From the NCBI RefSeq assembly GCF_904063055.1, contig NZ_CAJFCN010000001.1:62001-126000 (forward strand): DNA of 64,000 bases, in the 5' to 3' direction. The DNA is from Pseudomonas paracarnis. GTDB lineage: Bacteria > Pseudomonadota > Gammaproteobacteria > Pseudomonadales > Pseudomonadaceae. The translations under genes were made by a program, and so were the position numbers. The notes under the pieces are model-generated. The model was not told the DNA's origin. It saw nothing but the letters and a program-made list of their open reading frames with translations, and ran no database searches. Of this stretch, positions 56,624-64,000 are shown piece after piece; position 1 is the stretch's first letter, and each line of letters opens with the position of its first letter.

Positions 56624-58086
56624 TGTCTCTTAGCCTGAACAAGATTTTTGCCCATGCCGGCCACGATCTGCTGATTCGTGAGCTGACCCTGGACAGTCGT
56701 AATGTACGCGCCGGCGACCTGTTCCTGGCGGTACCTGGCGGCAAGCTCGATGGCCGTGCGCATATCGCCGATGCCCTGCAACGCGGTGCGGCTGCGGTCG
56801 CCTATGAAGTGGAAGGCGCCACCGTGCTGCCGATCACCGATGTGCCGTTGATTCCGGTCAGGGGCCTGGCTGCGCAGCTTTCTGACATCGCCGGGCGTTT
56901 CTATGGTGACCCGAGCCGCCAACTCAACCTGGTGGGCGTGACGGGCACCAACGGCAAGACCAGCGTGACCCAATTGGTCGCCCAGGCTTTGGACCTGCTG
57001 GGTCAGCACTGCGGCATCGTCGGCACCCTGGGTACCGGTTTCTATGGCGCGCTGCAAAGCGGCCTGCACACCACGCCAAACCCGATTGCCGTGCAAGCGA
57101 CCCTGGCCGACCTGAAAAAGGCCGGCGCCAAGGCGGTTGCCATGGAAGTGTCTTCCCATGGCCTGGACCAAGGGCGTGTCACTGCTCTGGCCTTTGACGT
57201 GGCGGTGATGACCAACCTGTCCCGCGATCACCTCGACTACCACGGCACTATGGAGGCGTATGCTGCCGCCAAGGCCAAGCTGTTTGCCTGGAATGACCTG
57301 AAGTGCCGGGTGGTCAACCTCGACGACGCGTTTGGCCGCCAACTGGCGGGCGAAGACAGCGATGCGCGCCTGATCAGCTATAGCCTGCAAGATGCCAGTG
57401 CCTACCTGTATTGCCGCGAAGCCCAATTCAATGATGAAGGCGTGCGCGCCACATTGGTGACGCCGCAGGGCGAGCACCACTTGCGCAGCACCTTGCTCGG
57501 GCGGTTCAACCTGAGCAACGTGCTCGCCGCTATCGGTGCATTACTGGGCCTGGACTACGCCCTGGATGAAATCCTGCGGGTACTGCCGAAGCTGGAAGGC
57601 CCGGCCGGTCGCATGCAGCGCCTGGGTGGCGGCACGCAACCGCTGGTGGTGGTCGATTACGCCCACACACCGGATGCCCTGGAAAAAGTCCTCGAAGCCC
57701 TGCGCCCACATGCCAAAGGCAAACTGCTGTGCCTGTTCGGTTGCGGCGGTGATCGCGATCGCGGCAAGCGCCCATTGATGGCCGAGATCGTCGAGCGTTT
57801 GGCCGACGGCGTACTTGTCACCGACGACAACCCGCGCAGCGAAGACCCGAGCCAGATTTTCGACGACATCCGTGTCGGTTTCAAAGACGCCTCCAAGGTT
57901 ACGTTTGTGGCTGGACGCGGCGCCGCCATTGCCCAGCTGATCGCCAGTGCCGGCGCGGACGACGTCGTGGTGCTCGCGGGTAAAGGCCACGAGGACTATC
58001 AGGAAATCAACGGTGAGCGCCATGCCTTCTCCGATCTGGTCGAGGCGGATCACGCCTTGACCGCCTGGGAGGTCGCCCATGCTTAA
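56623..58086 (+). CDS. murE: UDP-MurNAc-tripeptide ligase (meso-DAP adding)
   Basis: Mur ligase that adds meso-diaminopimelate to UDP-MurNAc-Ala-Glu. The 487 residues show the ATP motif GVTGTNGKTSVTQLVAQALD near residue 105, the carbamylated-Lys region near residue 220 (SRDHLDYHGTMEAYAAAKAK), and the DAP-recognition motif DNPRSEDP near residue 405, which identifies meso-DAP rather than lysine. Starts in the ftsI stop and overlaps murF by eight bases. Confidence 0.98.
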
Positions 58087-59449
58087 AGCGATGACGTTCA
58101 GCGAACTGGCCCAGGCCCTGTCGGCCCGTGTGCTGTCGAGCGACTGCACATTCACCGGCGTCAGTATCGACAGTCGTAACATCCAGCCGGGGCAGCTGTT
58201 TGTCGCCCTGGCCGGCCCGCGTTTCGATGGTCACGACTACCTCAACGACGTTGCCGCCAAAGGTGCCGTCGGTGCCCTGGTACAGCGTGAAGTGGCCGAT
58301 TCTGCCCTGCCGCAATTGCTGGTAGCCGACACCCGCCTGGCCCTGGGCCAACTGGGTGCGCTTAACCGTGCTGCTTTTGATAAGCCGGTGGCGGCCATTA
58401 CCGGTTCCAGCGGCAAGACCACGGTCAAGGAACTGCTTGCTGGCGTCTTGCGTACGCGCGGGCCGGTACTCGCGACCCGTGGCAACCTGAACAATGATTT
58501 CGGCGCACCGCTGACCCTGCTCGAACTGGCCCCGGAACACACGGCGGCAGTGATTGAACTGGGGGCTTCGCGCATCGGCGAAATCGCCTATACCGTGGCG
58601 CTGACCCAGCCTCACGTGGCGATCATCAACAACGCCGGTACCGCCCATGTCGGTGAGTTCGGCGGCCCGGAAAAAATCGTCGAAGCCAAGGGCGAAATCC
58701 TTGAGGGCCTCGACGCCTCGGGCACTGCGGTACTGAACCTGGATGACAAGGCGTTCGAGACCTGGCGTGTACGCGCCGCCGGTCGCAAGGTCCTGACGTT
58801 TGCAGTGCTGAATGCCGCAGCCGATTTTCACGCTTCCAACATCAATGTCGATGCCCGTGGCTGCCCGTCCTTCACCTTGCACACTCCGCAAGGTGATGAG
58901 CACGTGCAGTTGAACCTGCTGGGCAACCATAACGTCGCCAACGCCTTGGCCGCCGCCGCTGCCGCCCATGCCCTGGGTGTGTCGCTGTTCGGCATTGCCA
59001 CGGGCCTGGGCGCGGTGCAGCCGGTCAAGGGCCGCACTGTGGCGCAACTGGCTGGCAACGGCATGCGCGTGATTGATGACACTTACAACGCCAACCCGTC
59101 CTCCATCAATGCCGCTGTGGACCTGCTTACAGGCTTTGATGGGCGCAAGGTGCTGGTGCTGGGCGATATCGGCGAACTGGGCGATTGGGCTGAACAAGGC
59201 CACCGTGAAGTCGGCGCCTATGCCGCCGGCAAAGTGGACGCGCTCTATGCCGTTGGCACGAACATGGCTCATGCGGTCAACGCTTTCGGCCCCGGCGCGC
59301 AGCATTTCGCCAGCCAGGCCGAGCTGATCCAGGCGTTGACGGCGGCTGAACATGACAAACACACAACCATTTTGATCAAGGGATCGCGCAGCGCGGTGAT
59401 GGAAAACGTCGTCGCAGCCTTGTGTGGCTCAAGTACGGAGAAACATTAA
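58079..59449 (+). CDS. murF: UDP-MurNAc-tripeptide D-Ala-D-Ala ligase
   Basis: Last cytoplasmic Mur ligase; it adds D-Ala-D-Ala to make the pentapeptide. The 456-residue product has the ATP motif [20 protein letters not shown] near residue 106, the N-terminal uridine-site [20 protein letters not shown] near residue 21 and [20 protein letters not shown] near residue 330. It overlaps murE by eight bases, and its TAA shares a base with the mraY ATG. Confidence 0.97.
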   Translation: MLKAMTFSELAQALSARVLSSDCTFTGVSIDSRNIQPGQLFVALAGPRFDGHDYLNDVAAKGAVGALVQREVADSALPQLLVADTRLALGQLGALNRAAFDKPVAAITGSSGKTTVKELLAGVLRTRGPVLATRGNLNNDFGAPLTLLELAPEHTAAVIELGASRIGEIAYTVALTQPHVAIINNAGTAHVGEFGGPEKIVEAKGEILEGLDASGTAVLNLDDKAFETWRVRAAGRKVLTFAVLNAAADFHASNINVDARGCPSFTLHTPQGDEHVQLNLLGNHNVANALAAAAAAHALGVSLFGIATGLGAVQPVKGRTVAQLAGNGMRVIDDTYNANPSSINAAVDLLTGFDGRKVLVLGDIGELGDWAEQGHREVGAYAAGKVDALYAVGTNMAHAVNAFGPGAQHFASQAELIQALTAAEHDKHTTILIKGSRSAVMENVVAALCGSSTEKH

Positions 59450-60531
59450 TGCTGCTGCTGCTGGCTGAGTATCTGCAACAGTTCCACAAAGGCTTCGCGG
59501 TCTTCCAGTACCTGACCCTGCGCGGGATTCTGGGTGTGCTGACCGCGCTGTCTTTGTCGCTGTTTTTAGGGCCGTGGATGATCCGCACCCTGCAGAACCT
59601 GCAAATTGGTCAATCGGTTCGTAACGACGGCCCGCAGTCGCACCTGTCCAAGTCTGGCACTCCGACCATGGGCGGCGCGCTGATCCTGTCGTCCATTGGC
59701 GTCAGCACCTTGCTGTGGGCCGACCTGCATAACCGCTACGTGTGGGTGGTGCTGCTGGTGACCCTGCTGTTCGGCGCCATCGGCTGGGTGGATGACTACC
59801 GCAAAGTGATCGAGAAAAACTCCAAGGGGCTGCCAAGCCGCTGGAAGTATTTCTGGCAGTCGGTGTTCGGCCTGGCCGCCGCGATCTTCCTGTACACCAC
59901 CGCGCCAAGTGCCGTGGAAACCACCTTGATCATCCCGATGCTCAAGGATGTGAGCATCCCACTGGGTGTCGGTTTTGTGGTGCTGACCTACTTCGTGATC
60001 GTCGGCTCCAGCAACGCGGTGAACCTGACCGATGGCCTCGACGGCCTGGCGATCATGCCGACGGTGATGGTGGGCGGCGCGCTCGGCATCTTCTGCTACC
60101 TCTCCGGTAACGTGAAATTCGCTGAATACCTGCTGATCCCTTATGTACCGGGCGCCGGTGAGCTGATCGTGTTCTGCGGTGCGCTGATCGGTGCCGGCCT
60201 GGGGTTCCTGTGGTTCAACACCTACCCAGCACAAGTCTTCATGGGCGACGTCGGCGCACTGGCGCTGGGCGCGGCCTTGGGCACCATCGCGGTGATCGTT
60301 CGCCAGGAAATCGTGCTGTTCATCATGGGCGGCGTGTTCGTGATGGAAACCCTGTCGGTGGTCATCCAGGTGGCGTCCTTCAAGTTGACCGGGCGCCGCG
60401 TGTTTCGCATGGCGCCGATTCACCACCACTTTGAACTCAAGGGCTGGCCTGAGCCACGCGTGATTGTCCGCTTCTGGATCATCACCGTGATTCTGGTACT
60501 GGTCGGCCTTGCCACCCTGAAACTGAGGTAG
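59449..60531 (+). CDS. mraY: Phospho-MurNAc-pentapeptide transferase MraY
   Basis: Integral membrane enzyme of 360 residues that makes lipid I from UDP-MurNAc-pentapeptide and undecaprenyl phosphate. It has about ten helices, with the Mg/catalytic aspartates in [14 protein letters not shown] near residue 112, [20 protein letters not shown] near residue 195, and the HIS-rich cytoplasmic loop [20 protein letters not shown] near residue 323. ATG 59449 ([12 protein letters not shown]) is preferred to an in-frame ATG nine codons earlier inside murF, and matches the E. coli length of 360. Confidence 0.97.
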   Translation: MLLLLAEYLQQFHKGFAVFQYLTLRGILGVLTALSLSLFLGPWMIRTLQNLQIGQSVRNDGPQSHLSKSGTPTMGGALILSSIGVSTLLWADLHNRYVWVVLLVTLLFGAIGWVDDYRKVIEKNSKGLPSRWKYFWQSVFGLAAAIFLYTTAPSAVETTLIIPMLKDVSIPLGVGFVVLTYFVIVGSSNAVNLTDGLDGLAIMPTVMVGGALGIFCYLSGNVKFAEYLLIPYVPGAGELIVFCGALIGAGLGFLWFNTYPAQVFMGDVGALALGAALGTIAVIVRQEIVLFIMGGVFVMETLSVVIQVASFKLTGRRVFRMAPIHHHFELKGWPEPRVIVRFWIITVILVLVGLATLKLR

Positions 60532-60537
60532 AAACGA

Positions 60538-61884
60538 GTGTCCCTGATCGCTTCAGACCACTTCCGCATCGTTGTCGGCCTCGGCAAGAGCGGCATGTCC
60601 CTGGTTCGCTTCCTGGCGAACCGGGGCACGTCGTTTGCCGTGGCCGATACGCGGGAAAATCCACCGGAGCTGGTCACGCTGCGCCGTGACTACCCGCACG
60701 TGGAAGTGCGCTGTGGCGAGCTGGATGTCGAGTTTCTGTGCCGTGCCGACGAGCTCTACGTGAGCCCGGGCCTGGCCCTGGCGACACCGGCCCTGCAAGC
60801 GGCTGCGGCCCGTGGTGTGAAGCTGTCTGGCGATATCGACCTGTTCGCACGCAACGCGAAGGCGCCGATCGTGGCCATCAGCGGTTCCAACGCCAAAAGC
60901 ACCGTCACCACTCTGGTCGGCGAGATGGCGGCTGCGGCGGGAAAGCGTGTGGCCGTCGGCGGCAATCTTGGCGTGCCGGCACTGGATTTGCTCAGCGACG
61001 ACGTCGAGTTGTACGTGATGGAGTTGTCGAGCTTCCAGCTGGAAACCACCCACGACCTGGGCGCTGAAGTGGCGACGGTATTGAACGTCAGCGAAGACCA
61101 TATGGACCGCTACAGCGGCCTGCCGGCTTATCACTTGGCCAAGCACCGGATCTTCCGTGGCGCCAAGCAATTTGTCGTCAACCGCCAGGATGCCCTGAGC
61201 CGTCCGCTGATAGGCGAGGGCATGCCCTGCTGGACCTTCGGCCTGGGCAAACCGGACTTCAAAGGCTTCGGCATTCGTGAAGAGAACGGCGAGAAGTACC
61301 TGGCGTTCGAATTCCAGAACCTGATGCCGGTACGCGAACTGAAAATCCGTGGCGCACACAACCAGTCCAATGCCCTGGCGGCCTTGGCGCTCGGTCACGC
61401 GGTTGGCCTGCCGTTCGACGCCATGCTCGCGAGCCTGCGCACCTTTGCCGGGCTTGAGCATCGCTGCCAATGGGTGCGCGACCTCAATGACGTCAGCTAT
61501 TACAACGACTCCAAAGCCACCAATGTCGGTGCAGCCCTGGCGGCCATCGAAGGCCTGGGGGCCGATATCGACGGCAAGCTGGTGCTGATCGCCGGTGGTG
61601 ATGGCAAGGGTGCCGACTTCAAGGACCTCAAAGCTCCAGTGGCCGCCCATTGCCGCGCCGTGGTGCTGATGGGCCGCGATTCGGACCTGATCGCCGCCGC
61701 CCTCGGTGACGCTGTACCGCAAGTACGCGCAGCTTCCCTGGACGACGCCATTGCCCAGTGCAAAGCCCTGGCCCAGCCTGGCGATGCGGTGTTGCTGTCG
61801 CCCGCGTGCGCCAGCTTCGACATGTTCAAGAACTATGAAGAGCGCGGCCAACTGTTCGCCCGCGCCGTGGAGGCTTTGGCATGA
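60538..61884 (+). CDS. murD: UDP-MurNAc-Ala D-glutamate ligase
   Basis: Mur ligase adding D-glutamate, 448 residues. The ATP motif ISGSNAKSTVTTLVGEMAAA is near residue 115; note SNAK in place of the more common TNGK, a normal MurD variant. The Mg-site YNDSKATNVGAALAAIEGLG is near residue 320 and the C-terminal SPACASFDMFKNYEERGQLF near residue 420. Start GTG at 60538, six bases after mraY. Its stop overlaps the ftsW start (ATGA). Confidence 0.97.
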   Translation: MSLIASDHFRIVVGLGKSGMSLVRFLANRGTSFAVADTRENPPELVTLRRDYPHVEVRCGELDVEFLCRADELYVSPGLALATPALQAAAARGVKLSGDIDLFARNAKAPIVAISGSNAKSTVTTLVGEMAAAAGKRVAVGGNLGVPALDLLSDDVELYVMELSSFQLETTHDLGAEVATVLNVSEDHMDRYSGLPAYHLAKHRIFRGAKQFVVNRQDALSRPLIGEGMPCWTFGLGKPDFKGFGIREENGEKYLAFEFQNLMPVRELKIRGAHNQSNALAALALGHAVGLPFDAMLASLRTFAGLEHRCQWVRDLNDVSYYNDSKATNVGAALAAIEGLGADIDGKLVLIAGGDGKGADFKDLKAPVAAHCRAVVLMGRDSDLIAAALGDAVPQVRAASLDDAIAQCKALAQPGDAVLLSPACASFDMFKNYEERGQLFARAVEALA

Positions 61885-63104
61885 GCCTCAACCTGAGAAA
61901 CATCATCAAGCCATACCCGTCGCCGATCATTACCGGGCGCGGCATCGACCTCGATTTCCCGATGCTCGCCGGTTGCCTGGCGCTGCTCGGCCTGGGCCTG
62001 GTGATGATCACTTCGGCGTCCTCCGAAGTGGCCGCCGTGCAGTCGGGCAACACGCTGTACATGATGATCCGCCACCTGGTGTACCTGGTGATCGGCCTGG
62101 GCGCCTGCATCGTCACCATGATGATTCCGATTGCTACCTGGCAGCGTCTGGGTTGGCTGATGCTGATCGGTGCGTTCGGCTTGCTGGTCATGGTGATCGT
62201 GCCCGGCATCGGCCGCGAGGTGAACGGTTCGATGCGCTGGATCGGCTTCGGCGCGTTCAACGTGCAGCCGTCGGAAATTGCCAAAGTGTTCGTGGTGATC
62301 TACCTCGCCGGTTACCTGGTGCGCCGTCAGAAAGAAGTACGCGAAAGCTGGATGGGCTTCTTCAAGCCGTTCATCGTGCTGCTGCCCATGGCTGGCCTGC
62401 TGCTGATGGAGCCCGACTTCGGGGCCACGGTGGTGATGATGGGCGCCGCCGCCGCGATGCTGTTCCTGGGTGGTGTCGGGCTGTTCCGCTTCACCTTGAT
62501 GGTGGTGCTGGCCGTCGCGGCGGTGACCATCCTGGTGCAGGCGCAACCCTACCGGATGGCGCGTTTGATCACCTTTACCGACCCCTGGTCCGACCAGTTC
62601 GGCTCCGGCTACCAGTTGACCCAGGCGCTGATTGCCTTCGGTCGCGGCGAGTGGCTGGGTGTGGGCCTGGGCAACAGTGTGCAGAAGCAGTTCTACCTGC
62701 CGGAAGCCCACACCGACTTCGTGTTCTCGGTATTGGCCGAAGAGTTGGGTGTGGTGGGTTCGCTGTGCACCGTGGCATTGTTTGTATTCGTCTGCGTGCG
62801 CGCCATGTACATCGGCTTGTGGGCCGAGAAGGCCAAGCAGTTCTTCGCCGCCTACGTGGCCTATGGGTTGGCTTTCCTGTGGATCGGCCAGTTCCTGATC
62901 AACATCGGCGTGAACGTCGGCCTGCTGCCGACCAAGGGCCTGACCTTGCCGTTCCTCAGTTACGGCGGCAGTTCGTTGGTGATTTGCTGCGCCTGTCTCG
63001 GTTTGTTGCTGCGTATCGAGTGGGAGAGTCGCACCCACCTGGGCAGCGAAGAGATGGAGTTCAGCGAAAGCGACTTCGCCGAGGAGCCGACCCATGGGCG
63101 CTAA
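61881..63104 (+). CDS. ftsW: Septal glycosyltransferase FtsW
   Basis: SEDS-family peptidoglycan polymerase of 407 residues with about ten helices, partner of FtsI at the septum. SEDS marks include GREVNGSMRWIGFGAFNVQP near residue 112, FKPFIVLLPMAGLLLMEPDF with the catalytic-region Asp near residue 175, AHTDFVFSVLAEELGVVGSL near residue 275 and GLTLPFLSYGGSSLVICCAC near residue 350. The charged C-terminal tail ends THGR. It overlaps murD by four bases and murG by 11. Confidence 0.97.
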   Translation: MSLNLRNIIKPYPSPIITGRGIDLDFPMLAGCLALLGLGLVMITSASSEVAAVQSGNTLYMMIRHLVYLVIGLGACIVTMMIPIATWQRLGWLMLIGAFGLLVMVIVPGIGREVNGSMRWIGFGAFNVQPSEIAKVFVVIYLAGYLVRRQKEVRESWMGFFKPFIVLLPMAGLLLMEPDFGATVVMMGAAAAMLFLGGVGLFRFTLMVVLAVAAVTILVQAQPYRMARLITFTDPWSDQFGSGYQLTQALIAFGRGEWLGVGLGNSVQKQFYLPEAHTDFVFSVLAEELGVVGSLCTVALFVFVCVRAMYIGLWAEKAKQFFAAYVAYGLAFLWIGQFLINIGVNVGLLPTKGLTLPFLSYGGSSLVICCACLGLLLRIEWESRTHLGSEEMEFSESDFAEEPTHGR

Positions 63105-64000
63105 CGTGCTGATCATGGCGGGCGGCACCGGGGGCCATGTGTTCCCGGCCCTGGCTTGCGCCCGTGAATTCCAGAACCGTGGCTACACCGTGCACTGGCT
63201 GGGTACGCCCCGTGGCATCGAAAACGAATTGGTGCCCAATGCCGGCTTGCCGCTGCATTTGATCAACGTCACCGGCCTGCGTGGCAAGAGCAAGTTGTCA
63301 TTGCTCAAGGCACCGTTCGTGTTGCTCAAGGCGGTCATGCAGGCGCGCAGGATCATTCGCGAGTTGAAGCCGGTGTGTGTGCTCGGCTTTGGCGGTTATG
63401 TGACCGGCCCTGGTGGTGTTGCGGCGAAACTCGCGGGTGTGCCGGTGATCGTTCACGAACAGAACGCCGTCGCCGGTACTGCCAACCGTCTGCTAGTGCC
63501 GTTGGCTGCGCGGGTATGTGAAGCCTTCCCGAAAACCTTCGCCGCCTCCGACAAGCTTCGCACCACCGGTAACCCGGTGCGTACCGAACTGTTCATGGCC
63601 ATTGCGCGTGACGCGCTGGCGGGGCGCAAGGCTCACCTGCTGATCCTGGGCGGAAGCCTGGGCGCCGAACCGCTGAATAAATTGCTGCCTGAAGCCGTTG
63701 CGCAACTTCCTGAGGATGTGCGCCCGGAGATCTTCCACCAGGCCGGCAAGAACCACGATGAAGTCACCGCCGCGCGTTATCGCGAGGCCGGTGTAGAGGC
63801 CAATGTACAGCCCTTCATCAAAGACATGGCCCAAGCCTATGGCTGGGCCGACCTGGTGGTCTGCCGCGCTGGTGCGCTGACCGTCAGTGAACTGGCGGCC
63901 GCCGGTCTGCCGTCCTTGCTGGTGCCTTTGCCCCATGCCATCGACGATCACCAGACCCGCAACGCCGAATATTTGGCCGGGGAGGGCGCTGCCTTCCTGC
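63094..64000 (+). CDS. murG: MurG glycosyltransferase, 3' end outside window
   Basis: Peripheral inner-membrane GT28 enzyme that adds GlcNAc to lipid I to make lipid II. About 302 codons are in the window, starting MGANVLIMAGGTGGHVFPAL with the first glycine-rich loop, then LGFGGYVTGPGGVAAKLAGV near residue 97, VIVHEQNAVAGTANRLLVPL near residue 120 and LLILGGSLGAEPLNKLLPEA near residue 185. ATG 63094 overlaps ftsW by 11 bases. The frame is open to the window end, so the UDP-GlcNAc-binding Glu/Gln region is partly present (HAIDDHQTRNAEYL). Confidence 0.97.
   Translation, partial: MGANVLIMAGGTGGHVFPALACAREFQNRGYTVHWLGTPRGIENELVPNAGLPLHLINVTGLRGKSKLSLLKAPFVLLKAVMQARRIIRELKPVCVLGFGGYVTGPGGVAAKLAGVPVIVHEQNAVAGTANRLLVPLAARVCEAFPKTFAASDKLRTTGNPVRTELFMAIARDALAGRKAHLLILGGSLGAEPLNKLLPEAVAQLPEDVRPEIFHQAGKNHDEVTAARYREAGVEANVQPFIKDMAQAYGWADLVVCRAGALTVSELAAAGLPSLLVPLPHAIDDHQTRNAEYLAGEGAAFL

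Overview
The window reads as a chromosomal core segment of a fluorescent pseudomonad (Pseudomonas fluorescens/putida-like). The evidence is gene content and order seen only in Pseudomonas (fumC-orfX-sodA; ptsO-rapZ-ptsN-hpf-rpoN-lptB; mlaFEDCB-ibaG-murA-hisGDC; rsmI-rnpB-mraZ-dcw), high GC with strongly GC-biased third codon positions, and many REP-type inverted repeats of the GGGAGCGGGCTTGC kind between genes. No tRNA, rRNA operon, insertion sequence, prophage, integrase or CRISPR array was seen.

Layout. 1-3.4 kb (+): the 3' part of fumC, orfX, sodA and a ZIP metal transporter. 3.5-10.5 kb (-): the nitrogen PTS genes (NPr, RapZ, PtsN), the ribosome hibernation factor Hpf, sigma-54 (rpoN), then LPS assembly genes lptB/lptA/lptC and the Kdo precursor genes kdsC/kdsD. 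10.8-18.8 kb (+): the Mla phospholipid transport operon, ibaG, murA and hisG/hisD/hisC. 19-24 kb: nucleobase salvage (uraA, upp on -, hpt on +), a WbuC-type cupin, a PA4642-like small protein and malate:quinone oxidoreductase (-). 24-30 kb: mostly small conserved proteins, a YajG-like lipoprotein, an acyltransferase, an SRAP-family protein with altered catalytic positions and an M48 lipoprotein protease. 30.3-33.8 kb: a GDT1-family exporter behind a yybP-ykoY manganese riboswitch, rsmC, hprA and a LysE-family exporter.

34-42.4 kb (+) holds the least understood locus: an AlkK-like acyl-CoA synthetase, a DUF1302 outer-membrane protein, a DUF1329 protein and a large MalT-like LuxR regulator, with a CRP/Vfr-like palindrome before the DUF1302 gene. 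42.4-45.9 kb (-) is a Pqi operon in which PqiA is split into two overlapping genes. 46-51.3 kb has a glyoxalase-II-like hydrolase, an OmpA-family lipoprotein, and on the minus strand lpoA-yraN-diaA/gmhA-BON lipoprotein. 51.5-64 kb (+) has rsmI, the RNase P RNA gene, and the division/cell-wall cluster mraZ-rsmH-ftsL-ftsI-murE-murF-mraY-murD-ftsW-murG (cut by the window end), headed by a sigma70-like promoter and three 10-bp-spaced MraZ boxes.

How it fits together: much of the window builds and maintains the envelope. It covers peptidoglycan precursors and septal synthesis (dcw, murA, lpoA), LPS synthesis and transport (kds/lpt), and two MCE-type lipid transport systems (Mla, Pqi). Manganese and oxidative-stress genes (sodA, ZIP transporter, GDT1 with riboswitch) are a second theme. 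Most of the core is ordinary. The points deserving a second look are the DUF1302/DUF1329/acyl-CoA synthetase locus, the altered SRAP protein, a 728-bp unexplained region upstream of mqo, and a REP pair duplicated with its spacer.
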